64,000 nucleotides of DNA, from contig BPJP01000003.1 of the NCBI GenBank assembly GCA_026004675.1, forward strand, positions 186,001-250,000. The letters run 5' to 3'. The position numbers were made by a program, and so were the translations under genes. Source of the stretch: Gemmatales bacterium. GTDB taxonomy: Bacteria > Planctomycetota > Planctomycetia > Gemmatales > Gemmataceae. Below are positions 50,841 to 59,902 of this stretch, one piece after another. The first letter of the stretch is position 1. Each line of letters begins with the position of its first letter. The notes under the pieces are model-generated. The model made no database searches. It had not been told where the DNA came from and saw only the letters and a list, made by a program, of their open reading frames with translations.

Positions 50841-53150
50841 ATGAGCCGACCATCCCGTGACAGTGTGCACCTGGTCGAACGTTTGTGCCGGCGCCAGCGT
50901 GTTGGTGTGTTCGGGCATCGGGGAGTCGGCAAGACGACCCTGTTGGCGATGCTTTATCGGGAAGCAGTGGCCGGACGCATCCCCGGCATCCGGATCGCGT
51001 CGGCTGATCCCGCTACCTCCGAATACCTGGGAGATAAAATCACCCAACTGGAATCGGGAAATCGTTTGCCGGCAACGCTCGCGGAAGCTGACTTGAATCT
51101 GAACCTTTATCAGGGCAGCACCCGGTTGGAACTCACCTTTCGCGATTACCAGGGAGAACATGTCGAGCTCGGACGCGACGAGTCCATTCACGAGTTTCTA
51201 AACGATTGCGATGCGCTTTGGCTGTGTATTGACGTGGATCGGGAGGCGTCCGCCGCCCGGCTTTTGCGCCGCCAGCAGGAATTCGAACAACTTCTGGAAC
51301 GCTATGTAAGCGAGGCAGCAGCACGGACCATCGAACAGCCCGTGGCGTTGATCCTGACCAAGGCGGACCGCCTCCAGTCGGCAGGCGCTGCCGACGGCGG
51401 AGAGAACGTCGCGGCCTTCGGCGAACGAATGAACATGACATTTCACACATTGCGGACTCATTGTCCCAACAGCGACTTGTTTGCGATCAGTAGCCTGGGC
51501 CGGGAAGGAGAACGGCTTCTTCAGCACACACCCGAAACGCCACAACAATGTCTGCTGCCCGGTCCGGCCACGACCACTGAAACTCCCAACCGGCAGGTCG
51601 TCGTGAGCGAGGCCGAAGAGGCCGTCGGCGGCCAGGAACCTCTGCCAGTCGAATTGTCCCCCAAGGGACTGGCCGAACCGATCGAATGGCTCGTGGCATC
51701 TCTGCAGCGCCAGGATGAAGCCCGCCTGGAGACCTTGTTCGAGCAGGCGCCGACGCAGTATCGCCTTTTGCGCCGCAGCGTCGAATGTTTCGCGGATCGC
51801 TATCCCGGCGCTGAAAAGACGGCAGAATACAGGCAACTTCTTCGCTCCCTGCGTCGCCGACAGCTTCGGCATCGGTTGGTTCTGGCTTTGACGACCGCTA
51901 TCGTTGCTTGTCTCAGCCTGTGGTCGTACGACGCTTTGGGATATCAGAACGTGCTTCGCGCCCAACAAGAAAACGCCGATGACCCGGTAGCCGCCTTGGA
52001 AGCGTGGCGTGCGTTCCAGCGCTGGCACCCGACACGCCATTGGCTCACGCCAGGGAACGCCAAAGACGAAGTAGCCTGCATTGCCCGCTTGCAAGAAGAA
52101 AAGAACCAGAAGGATAAGCTCCTCGCCTTGGAACAACTGCGGCAAGCGACTGAAAATCCGGATGCAGACCCCGACCACTTGTACGCTCGGCTTGTCGAAT
52201 TTCACGCGACGTTTCCCAACGCCACCCAACAAGAGACACAGTCCTTGCGCGACGCTATTGTAAAACGGCGTCAGGAGCGGCGCACGCGACGTGCTCAGGA
52301 AGCGTTCGCGGCATTGTTACGGACCGAAGAAGCGGGGACGGCCAGCCTCGAAACATTGTTGAGCAAAGCGGACCAATATCTCCGCGAATTTCCCGATAGT
52401 GTCAACGCCCTCGATGTGCAGCGCCGCCGAAAGACCTATATCCGCCGAATCGAAGCACGGGAATTCGAAAAGGCGCAACTGTATTCGAAACAAAACCCGC
52501 TCAATTTCCAAACACGCATCGAGCACTACCAGGCGTATCTGGACAAATTCCCATCCGGGGGCATCTACACCAAAGACGCCCTGAAGGCGATCGCCGACAT
52601 CGAGGAGACATGGGACAAGTTCGACTTTCGCGCCGTTCGCGATCACTTCGTGAGTCGGCCAGCAGAGGTGGTCGAACTGGCCGCCCGCTGTCGGACTTAC
52701 CTCGCTGCTCATCCTCAGGGGCGTTTCGTCAAGGCGGCTCGCGATCTGTTGCGCTGGACCGAACAAGTCAGCGAACGGCGAGGCTACCGCGTCGTCCTCA
52801 AGAACGGCGAGTTCGAGAAAAGCGTCGCCCGCTTTTTCAGCAGAGGCCCCGACCTGTCCGTCGTCATCGAAGTCAACGGCATTCGCTACGGCCCCAGTAC
52901 CATCAGCGAAGACAGCTTGCAACCAGAGTGGGAATTCGAATTCCCTCGACCCATTCGCTGGAAACTCGGCGACCGCGTCCGTATCATCGTGACGGATTAC
53001 GACTGGCTGGATCGCGTCGTGTTCGATGTCGAATCGGAGCCGGCCGACCCTCTCGCTATCCTGATGCTTAGCCGTGCCGTTTATTCCGGCAACAACTGGG
53101 TTCGCTTCCAAAGCGATTTCACCATGCCAAAACTCCCCCGGATCGATTGA
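50841..53150 (+). CDS. GTPase-like P-loop protein with membrane helix and C2-like C-terminus
   Basis: 769 residues from the ATG at 50841 (GGAGA upstream). G1 P-loop 'GHRGVGKT' 25-32, a G3-like 'DYQGE' 102-106 and a G4-like 'TKAD' 173-176 mark a GTPase fold; the usual NKxD Asn is replaced by Thr. A helix at 345-362 ('LVLALTTAIVACLSLW') crosses the membrane. A long helical, Glu/Arg-rich stretch with TPR-like spacing follows. The last 115 residues ('YRVVLKNGEFEKSVARF..DLSVVIEVNG') look like a C2-type beta-sandwich. I do not recognise a characterised homologue. The SGNH gene follows 16 bases on. Confidence 0.75.
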   Translation: MSRPSRDSVHLVERLCRRQRVGVFGHRGVGKTTLLAMLYREAVAGRIPGIRIASADPATSEYLGDKITQLESGNRLPATLAEADLNLNLYQGSTRLELTFRDYQGEHVELGRDESIHEFLNDCDALWLCIDVDREASAARLLRRQQEFEQLLERYVSEAAARTIEQPVALILTKADRLQSAGAADGGENVAAFGERMNMTFHTLRTHCPNSDLFAISSLGREGERLLQHTPETPQQCLLPGPATTTETPNRQVVVSEAEEAVGGQEPLPVELSPKGLAEPIEWLVASLQRQDEARLETLFEQAPTQYRLLRRSVECFADRYPGAEKTAEYRQLLRSLRRRQLRHRLVLALTTAIVACLSLWSYDALGYQNVLRAQQENADDPVAALEAWRAFQRWHPTRHWLTPGNAKDEVACIARLQEEKNQKDKLLALEQLRQATENPDADPDHLYARLVEFHATFPNATQQETQSLRDAIVKRRQERRTRRAQEAFAALLRTEEAGTASLETLLSKADQYLREFPDSVNALDVQRRRKTYIRRIEAREFEKAQLYSKQNPLNFQTRIEHYQAYLDKFPSGGIYTKDALKAIADIEETWDKFDFRAVRDHFVSRPAEVVELAARCRTYLAAHPQGRFVKAARDLLRWTEQVSERRGYRVVLKNGEFEKSVARFFSRGPDLSVVIEVNGIRYGPSTISEDSLQPEWEFEFPRPIRWKLGDRVRIIVTDYDWLDRVVFDVESEPADPLAILMLSRAVYSGNNWVRFQSDFTMPKLPRID

Positions 53151-53166
53151 AGGAATCGCTTGAAGT

Positions 53167-54504
53167 ATGGCGTCTTCGGCTTTTTCGCCAGAGGGAAAAT
53201 CAGCATACTATGGGATCGTGTCCTGGAACGGAGTCCTTATCATGGCATCGTGTCGATCCTGCCGCTTTCTTGTTTTCTCCAATGGTTCCTTTCTCTTCTT
53301 CTTGTGGATCTTAAGCAGTTTCGTGCGGGAGAAAGGCTGGATCGTTTTTCTCTCAGGCTTGTTGCTGCTGGCGTCGGCGACGGCCCTTTTTCTCAACGGC
53401 AAAAAACGGTTCCTTTTCGCGGCCTACCTGGCGATTCTCACTCCGATGACGGCGGGATTGGTGATCGAAGCCGCCCTGCACGTCGCTCCTGGCTTATTGC
53501 GCGGACAGGCGGCGAATTGGGCTTACTCGGCGTATCACACTCACGCGGGGGGCATCTATCGTCCCGATCCTTTCTTGGGTTTCGCACTAAAAGAAAACCA
53601 TCGCCAATGGGCTTATTACAACGGCCATTGGTGGTGGCACGAGACGAACAGCGACGGCTACCGGGGCTCGGCTGTCGATCGCGCAGACGCCGTTTTTCTC
53701 GGCGACAGCATGATCTACGGTCACGGCATCGACAATGAATGCACTGTGCCAAGCCGATATGCCGAACGGTGCTGCTTGACGTCGGCGAACCTGGGCCAAC
53801 AGGGGTTCGGCGCTGTCCAAGAACTTGCCGTCTTGCTCCGCCATGGGCCGCGCCTCCGACCGAAAACCGTTTTCGTTTGCTGCCATCCCAACGATCTCGT
53901 CGATTCGATCATCTGGTACCCGCAGAGCGAATTGAAGAGCCTTCTTCAAAGTCCCGTGTCTTGTCCCTATCAGCCTCGTGCGAAAGCGAACGCTGGTGGC
54001 TGGTCCAGAATGTGGGAGGACCATTTCGCTTGCCCTTTGCGAACGTCAGGCCTATTGGCCGGCCTCTGGTCGGACCTGCGGCAAGGAAGACTTGGTGCGA
54101 GATGGCGTTCGCAGCAGAAAAGCCAGGAAGACAAACGGTTCGTTCCCGATCCGCAATATGTTGCTTCGCCGTTCGCGCCGGCCGAGAATCCCGACCTTCG
54201 GTTTCAATGGCAGGTTCACTGCCACGCCCTTAAAGCCATGCAAGTGTGGTGTCGCGAGCACGAGGCGAAACTGGTGGTTTTTGATTTGGGCTACCCTCTG
54301 GCTTTTGCCCATGCACTCGAAGCTTGGTGCCAAAAACAAGGAATCGACTATTGTCCTGCTGGAAGAAGAATCCTTCGCCGCGTTGAACGCGGAGAAGAAC
54401 TCTATTTGCGAAACGATGGCCACTGGAACACAGCAGGTTGCGTGGCCGTCGCTGAGGAGCTGGCTCGGCACACGACACCGCCACCAGGCGAATCGGCCAG
54501 GTAG
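53167..54504 (+). CDS. membrane-anchored SGNH/GDSL hydrolase-like protein
   Basis: 445 residues from ATG 53167; an internal ATG at 53242 is an alternative start. Three hydrophobic segments (about 33-50, 58-76, 83-101) precede a soluble domain. The SGNH nucleophile block appears as 'VFLGDSMIYGHG' (Ser181) and the C-terminal Asp-His block as 'NDGHWNTAG'. A central 'NLGQQGFGAVQE' supplies the Gly/Gln block II. This combination resembles O-acyl-transfer or esterase proteins acting on surface polysaccharide. It lies 16 bases after the GTPase-like gene and is probably co-transcribed. Confidence 0.75.
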   Translation: MASSAFSPEGKSAYYGIVSWNGVLIMASCRSCRFLVFSNGSFLFFLWILSSFVREKGWIVFLSGLLLLASATALFLNGKKRFLFAAYLAILTPMTAGLVIEAALHVAPGLLRGQAANWAYSAYHTHAGGIYRPDPFLGFALKENHRQWAYYNGHWWWHETNSDGYRGSAVDRADAVFLGDSMIYGHGIDNECTVPSRYAERCCLTSANLGQQGFGAVQELAVLLRHGPRLRPKTVFVCCHPNDLVDSIIWYPQSELKSLLQSPVSCPYQPRAKANAGGWSRMWEDHFACPLRTSGLLAGLWSDLRQGRLGARWRSQQKSQEDKRFVPDPQYVASPFAPAENPDLRFQWQVHCHALKAMQVWCREHEAKLVVFDLGYPLAFAHALEAWCQKQGIDYCPAGRRILRRVERGEELYLRNDGHWNTAGCVAVAEELARHTTPPPGESAR

Positions 54505-54800
54505 AAAGCCTGCCAGCTCACCCTGGCCGGGGCAATGCACTTCATGAACCAAAGAATGACCGCTAAATATTTCGAGAAGGATGATTCCGGGCGGCTCCAT
54601 TCGGCCCAGCCAGTCTAGTGTCGGCAACGTGTCTTGGATGTGCTTTGCGAGTTGTCAAAGAGCTGAAGGTTTGATTTCGGCTAATTCACGGGCGATCCCT
54701 TTCGTCTCCCCTTATCGCTCTCCCAACCTGCTGCGACCGGCTCGATTCATGGGTGTTCGTTTACTGGATTGAGTTTTCGGTATGGACACGTAGGTTGCAA
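54505..54800. other. intergenic region, no feature seen
   Basis: 296 bases between the convergent SGNH gene and the probable immunity gene. Composition drifts toward AT at the right. I see no terminator, repeat or gene I can support. Confidence 0.35.
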
Positions 54801-55202
54801 CTAATCAGCATCAACAACCGATTCAACAAGCGGATGTTCGCTGATACAACGTATCACATTTTCGACTTTCTCCATCATAGGTTTCGGAACGCTCTTCAAC
54901 ACCTCGTACGGCGTTTGTGTGCAATACATACTATACCATTCATCGATCGCTTGTTGTGATTCGTGTCCAAGTGCAGTTGCTACGACCTCCGCCGCATGAC
55001 GACCAGTTATAGCGTGCAGCCTGTGTGGTGCCCCAACGGGCCACGAGACGTCGACTAGTCTGCAGTTGTCGTTTACTAAAATATCCTGCGTGTGAAGCAC
55101 AATCATGCAGGCTAGGATGTTGTCCTCTTCGTCTCCAAGTTTGTCGACAACATGCTTGACGAGAGCGACAAAGAATTGCTGGCTATTCATGGCATCTTTC
55201 AT
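54801..55202 (-). CDS. hypothetical protein, probable immunity partner of the PIN protein
   Basis: 133 residues, acidic and helix-rich ('FFVALVKHVVDKLGDEEDNIL', cut; 'SVPKPMMEKVENVIRCISEHP'). No signal peptide and no family I recognise. Its ATG overlaps the stop of the PIN gene (ATGA), so it is coupled to and downstream of it, the order typical of polymorphic-toxin/immunity pairs rather than VapBC. The DNA here is visibly more AT-rich than its surroundings. Immunity function is inferred from context only. Confidence 0.6.
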   Translation of the reverse strand: MKDAMNSQQFFVALVKHVVDKLGDEEDNILACMIVLHTQDILVNDNCRLVDVSWPVGAPHRLHAITGRHAAEVVATALGHESQQAIDEWYSMYCTQTPYEVLKSVPKPMMEKVENVIRCISEHPLVESVVDAD

Positions 55203-55705
55203 GGCGTTACTAAGTTCGGAATGTAATTTGCAGCCCTGGAAATTGCTCGTGCATCGCTTCCAACGAACTCGACAGTCAAGCCCAAGTCCTTAGCCCTTTT
55301 GAAGAAAGCAAGGTCAGCAGTGGCGAGCTTTTCACCTCTAAGGAATGCTTCGGCCGCGATTCGTGCATCGGCCGTTCCAAGCTTGCGGCCATCCGTGAAG
55401 GCGAGCTGGAATCGTGAAGCCAGGGTTCTGATCCGACCCTGTGGGATATCACGCACGAGTTTGATGCCGTATGTCCGTTGCAACACCTTGAAGGCATCGG
55501 GGGCAGGAGCCCTGACTAAGAATTCACGGAGGGCGGTCTGGCTCGCGCTCAGCCCAGCGGCCTGATTCGATCGCAGAAACGCGACGGCTGCCGCGTGGTT
55601 AACGTTGGATGGATCCGCAGCTGCGATGAGCAGATTCGCGTCCAAATGCGGATCAACTAATGCCTTTGGACCACCACCCTGCGGCCCCTGCCGCCAGCTC
55701 CTCAA
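55199..55705 (-). CDS. PIN-domain toxin module, orphan or truncated
   Basis: The open frame has 168 codons from a weak TTG at 55705, with no ribosome binding site. PIN nuclease marks: 'DPHLDANLLIAAA' (first Asp), 'ALREFL' (Glu), 'GTADARIAAEA' (Asp) and 'LATADLAFFKRAKDLGL' (Asp). These are the four acidic positions expected of a VapC-like RNase. The preceding 'GPQGGGPKAL' looks like the tail of a longer upstream region, as in toxins whose C-terminal domain sits on an Rhs or similar carrier. Coupled by ATGA to the downstream gene. Likely a toxin cassette remnant. Confidence 0.65.
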   Translation of the reverse strand: MRSWRQGPQGGGPKALVDPHLDANLLIAAADPSNVNHAAAVAFLRSNQAAGLSASQTALREFLVRAPAPDAFKVLQRTYGIKLVRDIPQGRIRTLASRFQLAFTDGRKLGTADARIAAEAFLRGEKLATADLAFFKRAKDLGLTVEFVGSDARAISRAANYIPNLVTP

Positions 55706-56001
55706 TCTATCTATAACAGCCCTGGCGCGTTGTGTGAAGCCGCGGCGAAGTGGACAACTGGCTTGAATTCGACGATAGCCTTGAATAATCTCGGAAGGAT
55801 CAAACGGCGTGTGAATTCATCAGGCCACTTTGCGAGGAGCCCCGATTCCTCCTCGGACGTGATAGCCTGGGTGTACCAGCCGAATGCCGTTTCGCTCGGT
55901 CTCTGCTTCAACAAGGTGTCCGGCTCGGGAAGGGTGTTCTTCCCTGTCGCGACTGTTAGTCCTTGCAAACATGCCTGGCCAAAGCGATGAAAGGTAGTGT
56001 C
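55706..56001. other. possible gene remnant between the PIN gene and the DUF1080 gene
   Basis: 296 bases open on both strands: minus 55711-55968 (85 codons) and plus 55730-55990 (86 codons). The minus frame has the better amino-acid balance ('ESGLLAKWPDEFTRRLILPRL', cut) and ends six bases before the PIN frame, so it might be part of a decayed toxin carrier. I recognise no family and do not call a gene. Confidence 0.3.
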
Positions 56002-56628
56002 ATGTCTCGAGTTTGTCGCGCGATCGTTGTTGTGCTATTTGCCAACTGGGCTTTCGCTGGGCAACCGGCAGGCGCCGAAGAAAAGGAGGACGGTTTTCTT
56101 TCCCTGTTCAATGGCAAGGATTTGGGCGGATGGGTTTATCTTGGCAAGGGGAAAAGTCCTTTTTCGGTGAAGGATGGAGCCATTTATTACAAGGGGGGAA
56201 GCGGCTGGCTTTGTTACGAGAAACAGGAGTTTCCGCATTTTGAATTGCGCTTGGAGTTTCGTTTGATCAAAAAAGGCGGTGATGGCGGCATCTTCTTCCG
56301 TGCTTCCAAAGACGCGAAAGGCGGCGCCAGCTGGCCAAGCCAACGCTACGAACTCCAGGTCAAAGACTATGCCCAGCAGGCCCGGCTATGGGGACTGCCC
56401 TACCAGCTCGATGAGAAAAAAGTCGCCAACGTTCGCAAGCCGGTGGGAGAGTGGGAGACCTATCGCTTGATCGTTCAAGGTCCCAGAGTGCGCGTTTATC
56501 TCAACGGGGAATTGGTGACGACTTCCGATGGAGCGAAAAGACTCAGCCCGGGCTTCATCGGCTTGCAGGCCGAACGCGGCGAACAGGCCTTTCGCAACTT
56601 GAGAATTCGCCCCCTTCCGGCAGAATGA
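56002..56628 (+). CDS. secreted DUF1080 (3-keto-disaccharide hydrolase family) protein
   Basis: 208 residues from the ATG at 56002 (AAAGG upstream); in-frame starts at 55963 and 55987 are possible. A signal peptide (MSRVCRAIVVVLFANWAFAGQPAGA) precedes the family opening 'FLSLFNGKDLGGWVYLG'. Later blocks 'GDGGIFFRASKDAKGG' and 'YRLIVQGPRVRVYLNGELV' complete a LamG-like beta-sandwich. Members act on or bind sugars; planctomycetes have many. It stands alone here. Confidence 0.88.
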   Translation: MSRVCRAIVVVLFANWAFAGQPAGAEEKEDGFLSLFNGKDLGGWVYLGKGKSPFSVKDGAIYYKGGSGWLCYEKQEFPHFELRLEFRLIKKGGDGGIFFRASKDAKGGASWPSQRYELQVKDYAQQARLWGLPYQLDEKKVANVRKPVGEWETYRLIVQGPRVRVYLNGELVTTSDGAKRLSPGFIGLQAERGEQAFRNLRIRPLPAE

Positions 56629-56923
56629 GGATCATTGGTACAGATGACCTACCGTTGACAGATATTTTTTCAAAAATCCTTGCCACCCTTGCCGACGCCA
56701 AGAGACACGACTAACATAGTATCATTGGCTTATGCGTTTTCAGGAAAGGCTGCGATCTGAAACAAGATGGCCCGGATGCCGTTAGGGCAAGTCGGGTCGA
56801 GGGAACCGCGCAAGAAAACGCCTAAGCGAAAACCCACCCACCAAGACCAAAGTGGGGGAAGGGAAATCCCAGACAAGCCAAATCCCAGCACTACCCATAT
56901 GTCGTAGTACACCGAGTCAGAGG

Positions 56924-57367
56924 ATGTCGCGTAGCCTAAGAATCATCTTTCGTCGCGATCCATCACGAGACCACCATAAGGGTGAGATCGCATTTGAAGG
57001 GTACAAGGTTTTCTGGCCCAATGGGGAACCAGTGACGGTTGGCCTGGATTCCTTCTGCAAACACGGCCAACGTCTGCTCGGTCTCGGCAAGCACCTGAAA
57101 GGTTGCAGTGAAAGGCTCATCGAGCTGATCTGTATTCCTCTCAAGAGCCGCGACTGCGACATGACACGGATACCTGGGCACCGGGTGCGGCGTTTTTGCT
57201 TGAAGCGCGAAGGCAACGTCGGCCGAGTCCACTTCCTCGATGGTACGCCTACAGCGACAGTTTTCACCATCGACCACGACGAGCCGAAAGTCCTGGAATG
57301 GATCGGGTTGCCCGATCTGAAGGAAGGCGACCAGCAGTGGATCGATCTGGCGGCTCGGCCTATCTGA
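56924..57367 (+). CDS. hypothetical protein
   Basis: 147 residues from the ATG at 56924, preceded by CAGAGG. The frame runs open upstream to 56852 but that part is not protein-like. The body has ordinary composition: 'KVFWPNGEPVTVGLDSFCKHG', 'HFLDGTPTATVFTIDHDEPKVL' (cut) and 'EWIGLPDLKEGDQQWIDLA'. No signal peptide, membrane segment or family I recognise. Flanked by 295 and 257 bases without genes. It may be a small orphan protein. Confidence 0.5.
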   Translation: MSRSLRIIFRRDPSRDHHKGEIAFEGYKVFWPNGEPVTVGLDSFCKHGQRLLGLGKHLKGCSERLIELICIPLKSRDCDMTRIPGHRVRRFCLKREGNVGRVHFLDGTPTATVFTIDHDEPKVLEWIGLPDLKEGDQQWIDLAARPI

Positions 57368-57624
57368 CTCATCCGAGGATCGGTGTGTGGCTACCGCTGT
57401 CCCGCTAGTCGGGGGGAGCGCCTTCACCGGCCGACTTGTGGGCGTCTATCTGCCTGGCTCGTCAGCAGCTTCCCGACTCGCCACGATGTTGTGTCGGGGC
57501 CGATGGATGGCATTGACCTGGCCCATCCCGGCAATACTGTGACATGGTGAGAGATGGCGAGTCGGTGTTCCTCTGGGCAAGTGCTCGAGGTAGCAGGACG
57601 CGCACGACGCGGCAGGTCTGTCTC

Positions 57625-58275
57625 ATGATTATCACGATTGACGGTCCGGCTGGCTCGGGCAAGAGCACAGTCGCAAAAGCCGTCGCGGAGAAGCTGGGCT
57701 TCGAGTATCTCGATACGGGCGCGATGTTCCGCGCCGTCACCTTGGCGGCCCTGCGCGCTGGTATCGATTTGCACGATCAGCAAGCCCTGTCCGACTTGCT
57801 TGCCAGGGTGCGCATGGAGTTTTCGCCGGGGCAGGTAGTGCTGGACGGCGAGGACGTCAGCCAAGCCATTCGCGCGGACAACGTCAGCAAGTCTTCCAGT
57901 CCGATAGCCGAGAGTCCGGTCGTAAGACAACATCTAGCCGAACGCCAGCGGCAGCTGGCAGCGGGCCGCAACATCGTCTGCGAAGGACGCGATCAGGGAA
58001 CAGTCATTTTTCCCCATGCGGAATACAAGTTCTTCCTCGTAGCGGACCCCATGGAACGCGCCCGGCGGCGTCATCGGCAACTTTCTCAAATGGGAGAGGA
58101 AATCTCCCTTGAGGAAATCCTCAAAACTCAGCAAGAACGCGACCAGCGGGATTCGCAGCGAGCGCTCGCCCCGCTCAAGCCGGCGCCTGATGCTCTGGTC
58201 ATCGATACCACGAACCTGACCATTGATGAGGTGGTTGCCAGAATCGTCGACGTGGTACAGGGTCGCTTGCCATAA
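57625..58275 (+). CDS. cmk: cytidylate kinase
   Basis: 216 residues. Phosphorylates CMP and dCMP with ATP. P-loop 'TIDGPAGSGKSTVAKAVA', 'LDTGAMFRAVTLAAL' and 'CEGRDQGTVIFPHAEYKFFL' match the family closely, as does the Arg-rich lid 'DPMERARRRHRQL'. I use the ATG at 57625; an upstream in-frame start at 57544 adds 27 unrelated residues. Usual length. The phosphotransferase/kinase gene follows 43 bases on. Confidence 0.95.
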   Translation: MIITIDGPAGSGKSTVAKAVAEKLGFEYLDTGAMFRAVTLAALRAGIDLHDQQALSDLLARVRMEFSPGQVVLDGEDVSQAIRADNVSKSSSPIAESPVVRQHLAERQRQLAAGRNIVCEGRDQGTVIFPHAEYKFFLVADPMERARRRHRQLSQMGEEISLEEILKTQQERDQRDSQRALAPLKPAPDALVIDTTNLTIDEVVARIVDVVQGRLP

Positions 58276-58318
58276 AAACCCATGGTCGGCATTTCAGACA
58301 TTTATCTAAGCGAATACG

Positions 58319-59902
58319 ATGGAATTGATGTCCCTGATCGAGGAATTGTCGCGACCTCACGCCTATCCGTTCGCCGTCGACAAGATCGAGGTTCGGCAAA
58401 CGCATATCTCCGTGGTGTTTTTGACCGATGGCTTCGTCTACAAGATCAAAAAGCCGGTCGACCTGGGGTTTCTGGATTTCTCGACGTTGGAGAAGCGCCG
58501 GCATTATTGCCATGAAGAAGTTCGGCTGAATCGACGGCTGGCCGCCAGTGTCTACGTCGATGTTGTGCCGGTCAGTCGGACGGCGGAAGGCATCAAGGTC
58601 GAAAACGATGAAAACATCGTCGAATGGGCGGTCAAAATGAAAAGGCTGCCCGACCAGGCTACGATCAAGGAATTCCTTCGCCGAGGCGACCGCCCAGAAG
58701 AATTGTTGATTCGTTTGGCACATCGCCTGGCTGATTTTCACCGCCGGGCCCAAACGAGCGAGACGATCGCCGATTTTGGCCGATTCCACATCGTCAAGCG
58801 CAATGCCATCGAGAATTTCGTGCAAAGCCAGCAGCAGGTTGGCACGACAGTCAGCGTCGAAGTATTCGATCGGGCGTGGCGGCGGACCGAAGAAGTGCTC
58901 GAACAACTCAAGCCCTTGATCGAGCAGCGTGCCGATCAGAGGATACCTCGCGACACGCACGGCGATCTTCATTTGAGTCACGTCTATTGTTTTCCAGATC
59001 GTCCCTCGCCGGACGATCTGGTCATCGTGGATTGCATCGAATTCAACGAACGTTTTCGTTTTGCCGACCCGGTTGCGGACGCCGCCTTCGTTGTGATGGA
59101 CTTGAAGTTTCATGGGTGGCGGGACCTGGCGGAGTTGTTCGCCCGAAGTTATTTCGAGGCGGCGACAGATCGAGACGGGGTTCAGCTGTTGCCTTTTTAC
59201 ACAGCTTATCGCGCTTGCGTGCGGGCCAAAGTCAAAGGGATCGAACTGACCGAAAAAGAGATTCCTGCCGCCGACCGAGAAGCGATCAGCAAGCGAACGC
59301 GGGCCTATTGGCTTTTGGCGTTAGGCGAATTGGAACCGCCTGAAAAGAAGCCTTGTCTGGTATTGGTCGGCGGCTTGCCCGGTTCCGGGAAGTCGACACT
59401 GGCGCGTGGCCTGGCGGAAGCAGGCAACTTCAAGGTGATCCGCTCGGATGTTGTTCGCAAGCAGTTGGCCGGCGCCGATGAGTCGGCAGCGACCGAGTTC
59501 GGCCAGGGAATTTATACCCCCGAATGGACGGAGGCGACTTATCAGCGTTGTCTGGAGCTGGCTGGCGAGGAAATCTTCCACGGCCATCGGGTCATTGTCG
59601 ATGCGACGTTTGGCGCGGATGAGCGCCGGCGGCGCTTTATCGGGTCAGCCATGGAATGGGGTGTGCCGGCGATTCACCTCTTGTGCCGAAACTCCGCCGA
59701 AACGGCGCGGACCCGCATTGAAAGTCGGCGCGGCGATGTGTCGGATGCCGACTGGTCGGTCTATCGAGAAGCGGCCGTCCGCTGGCAGGAACCGGGAGGG
59801 GAAGTGTTGCCCTTCACCCGCGAGATTCGCACGGACGTCGAACCAGGCGAGGTGGTTCAGCAAGCGATCGGCATTTTGCGCGAATTTGGTTTGCAGCCCT
59901 AG
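58319..59902 (+). CDS. aminoglycoside-phosphotransferase-like / P-loop kinase fusion
   Basis: 527 residues. Residues about 1-335 are a kinase-like fold with 'DTHGDLHLSHVYCF', the catalytic HGDxH block of the APH family (the usual later Asn is His), and 'VDCIEFNERFRFADPVADAAF'. Residues about 345-527 are a separate P-loop domain with 'VGGLPGSGKSTLARGLA' (Walker A, 351-359) and 'IVDATFGADERRRRF', like the small-molecule/zeta-toxin-like AAA kinases. This two-domain layout is known in bacteria but its substrate is not established. Its stop TAG overlaps the stop of the converging EamA gene within CTAG. Confidence 0.85.
   Translation: MELMSLIEELSRPHAYPFAVDKIEVRQTHISVVFLTDGFVYKIKKPVDLGFLDFSTLEKRRHYCHEEVRLNRRLAASVYVDVVPVSRTAEGIKVENDENIVEWAVKMKRLPDQATIKEFLRRGDRPEELLIRLAHRLADFHRRAQTSETIADFGRFHIVKRNAIENFVQSQQQVGTTVSVEVFDRAWRRTEEVLEQLKPLIEQRADQRIPRDTHGDLHLSHVYCFPDRPSPDDLVIVDCIEFNERFRFADPVADAAFVVMDLKFHGWRDLAELFARSYFEAATDRDGVQLLPFYTAYRACVRAKVKGIELTEKEIPAADREAISKRTRAYWLLALGELEPPEKKPCLVLVGGLPGSGKSTLARGLAEAGNFKVIRSDVVRKQLAGADESAATEFGQGIYTPEWTEATYQRCLELAGEEIFHGHRVIVDATFGADERRRRFIGSAMEWGVPAIHLLCRNSAETARTRIESRRGDVSDADWSVYREAAVRWQEPGGEVLPFTREIRTDVEPGEVVQQAIGILREFGLQP

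Noticed and set aside
55730-55990. Plus-strand open frame of 86 codons before the DUF1080 gene
   Set aside because: No recognisable family, and an equally open frame lies on the other strand. Not enough to call either a gene.
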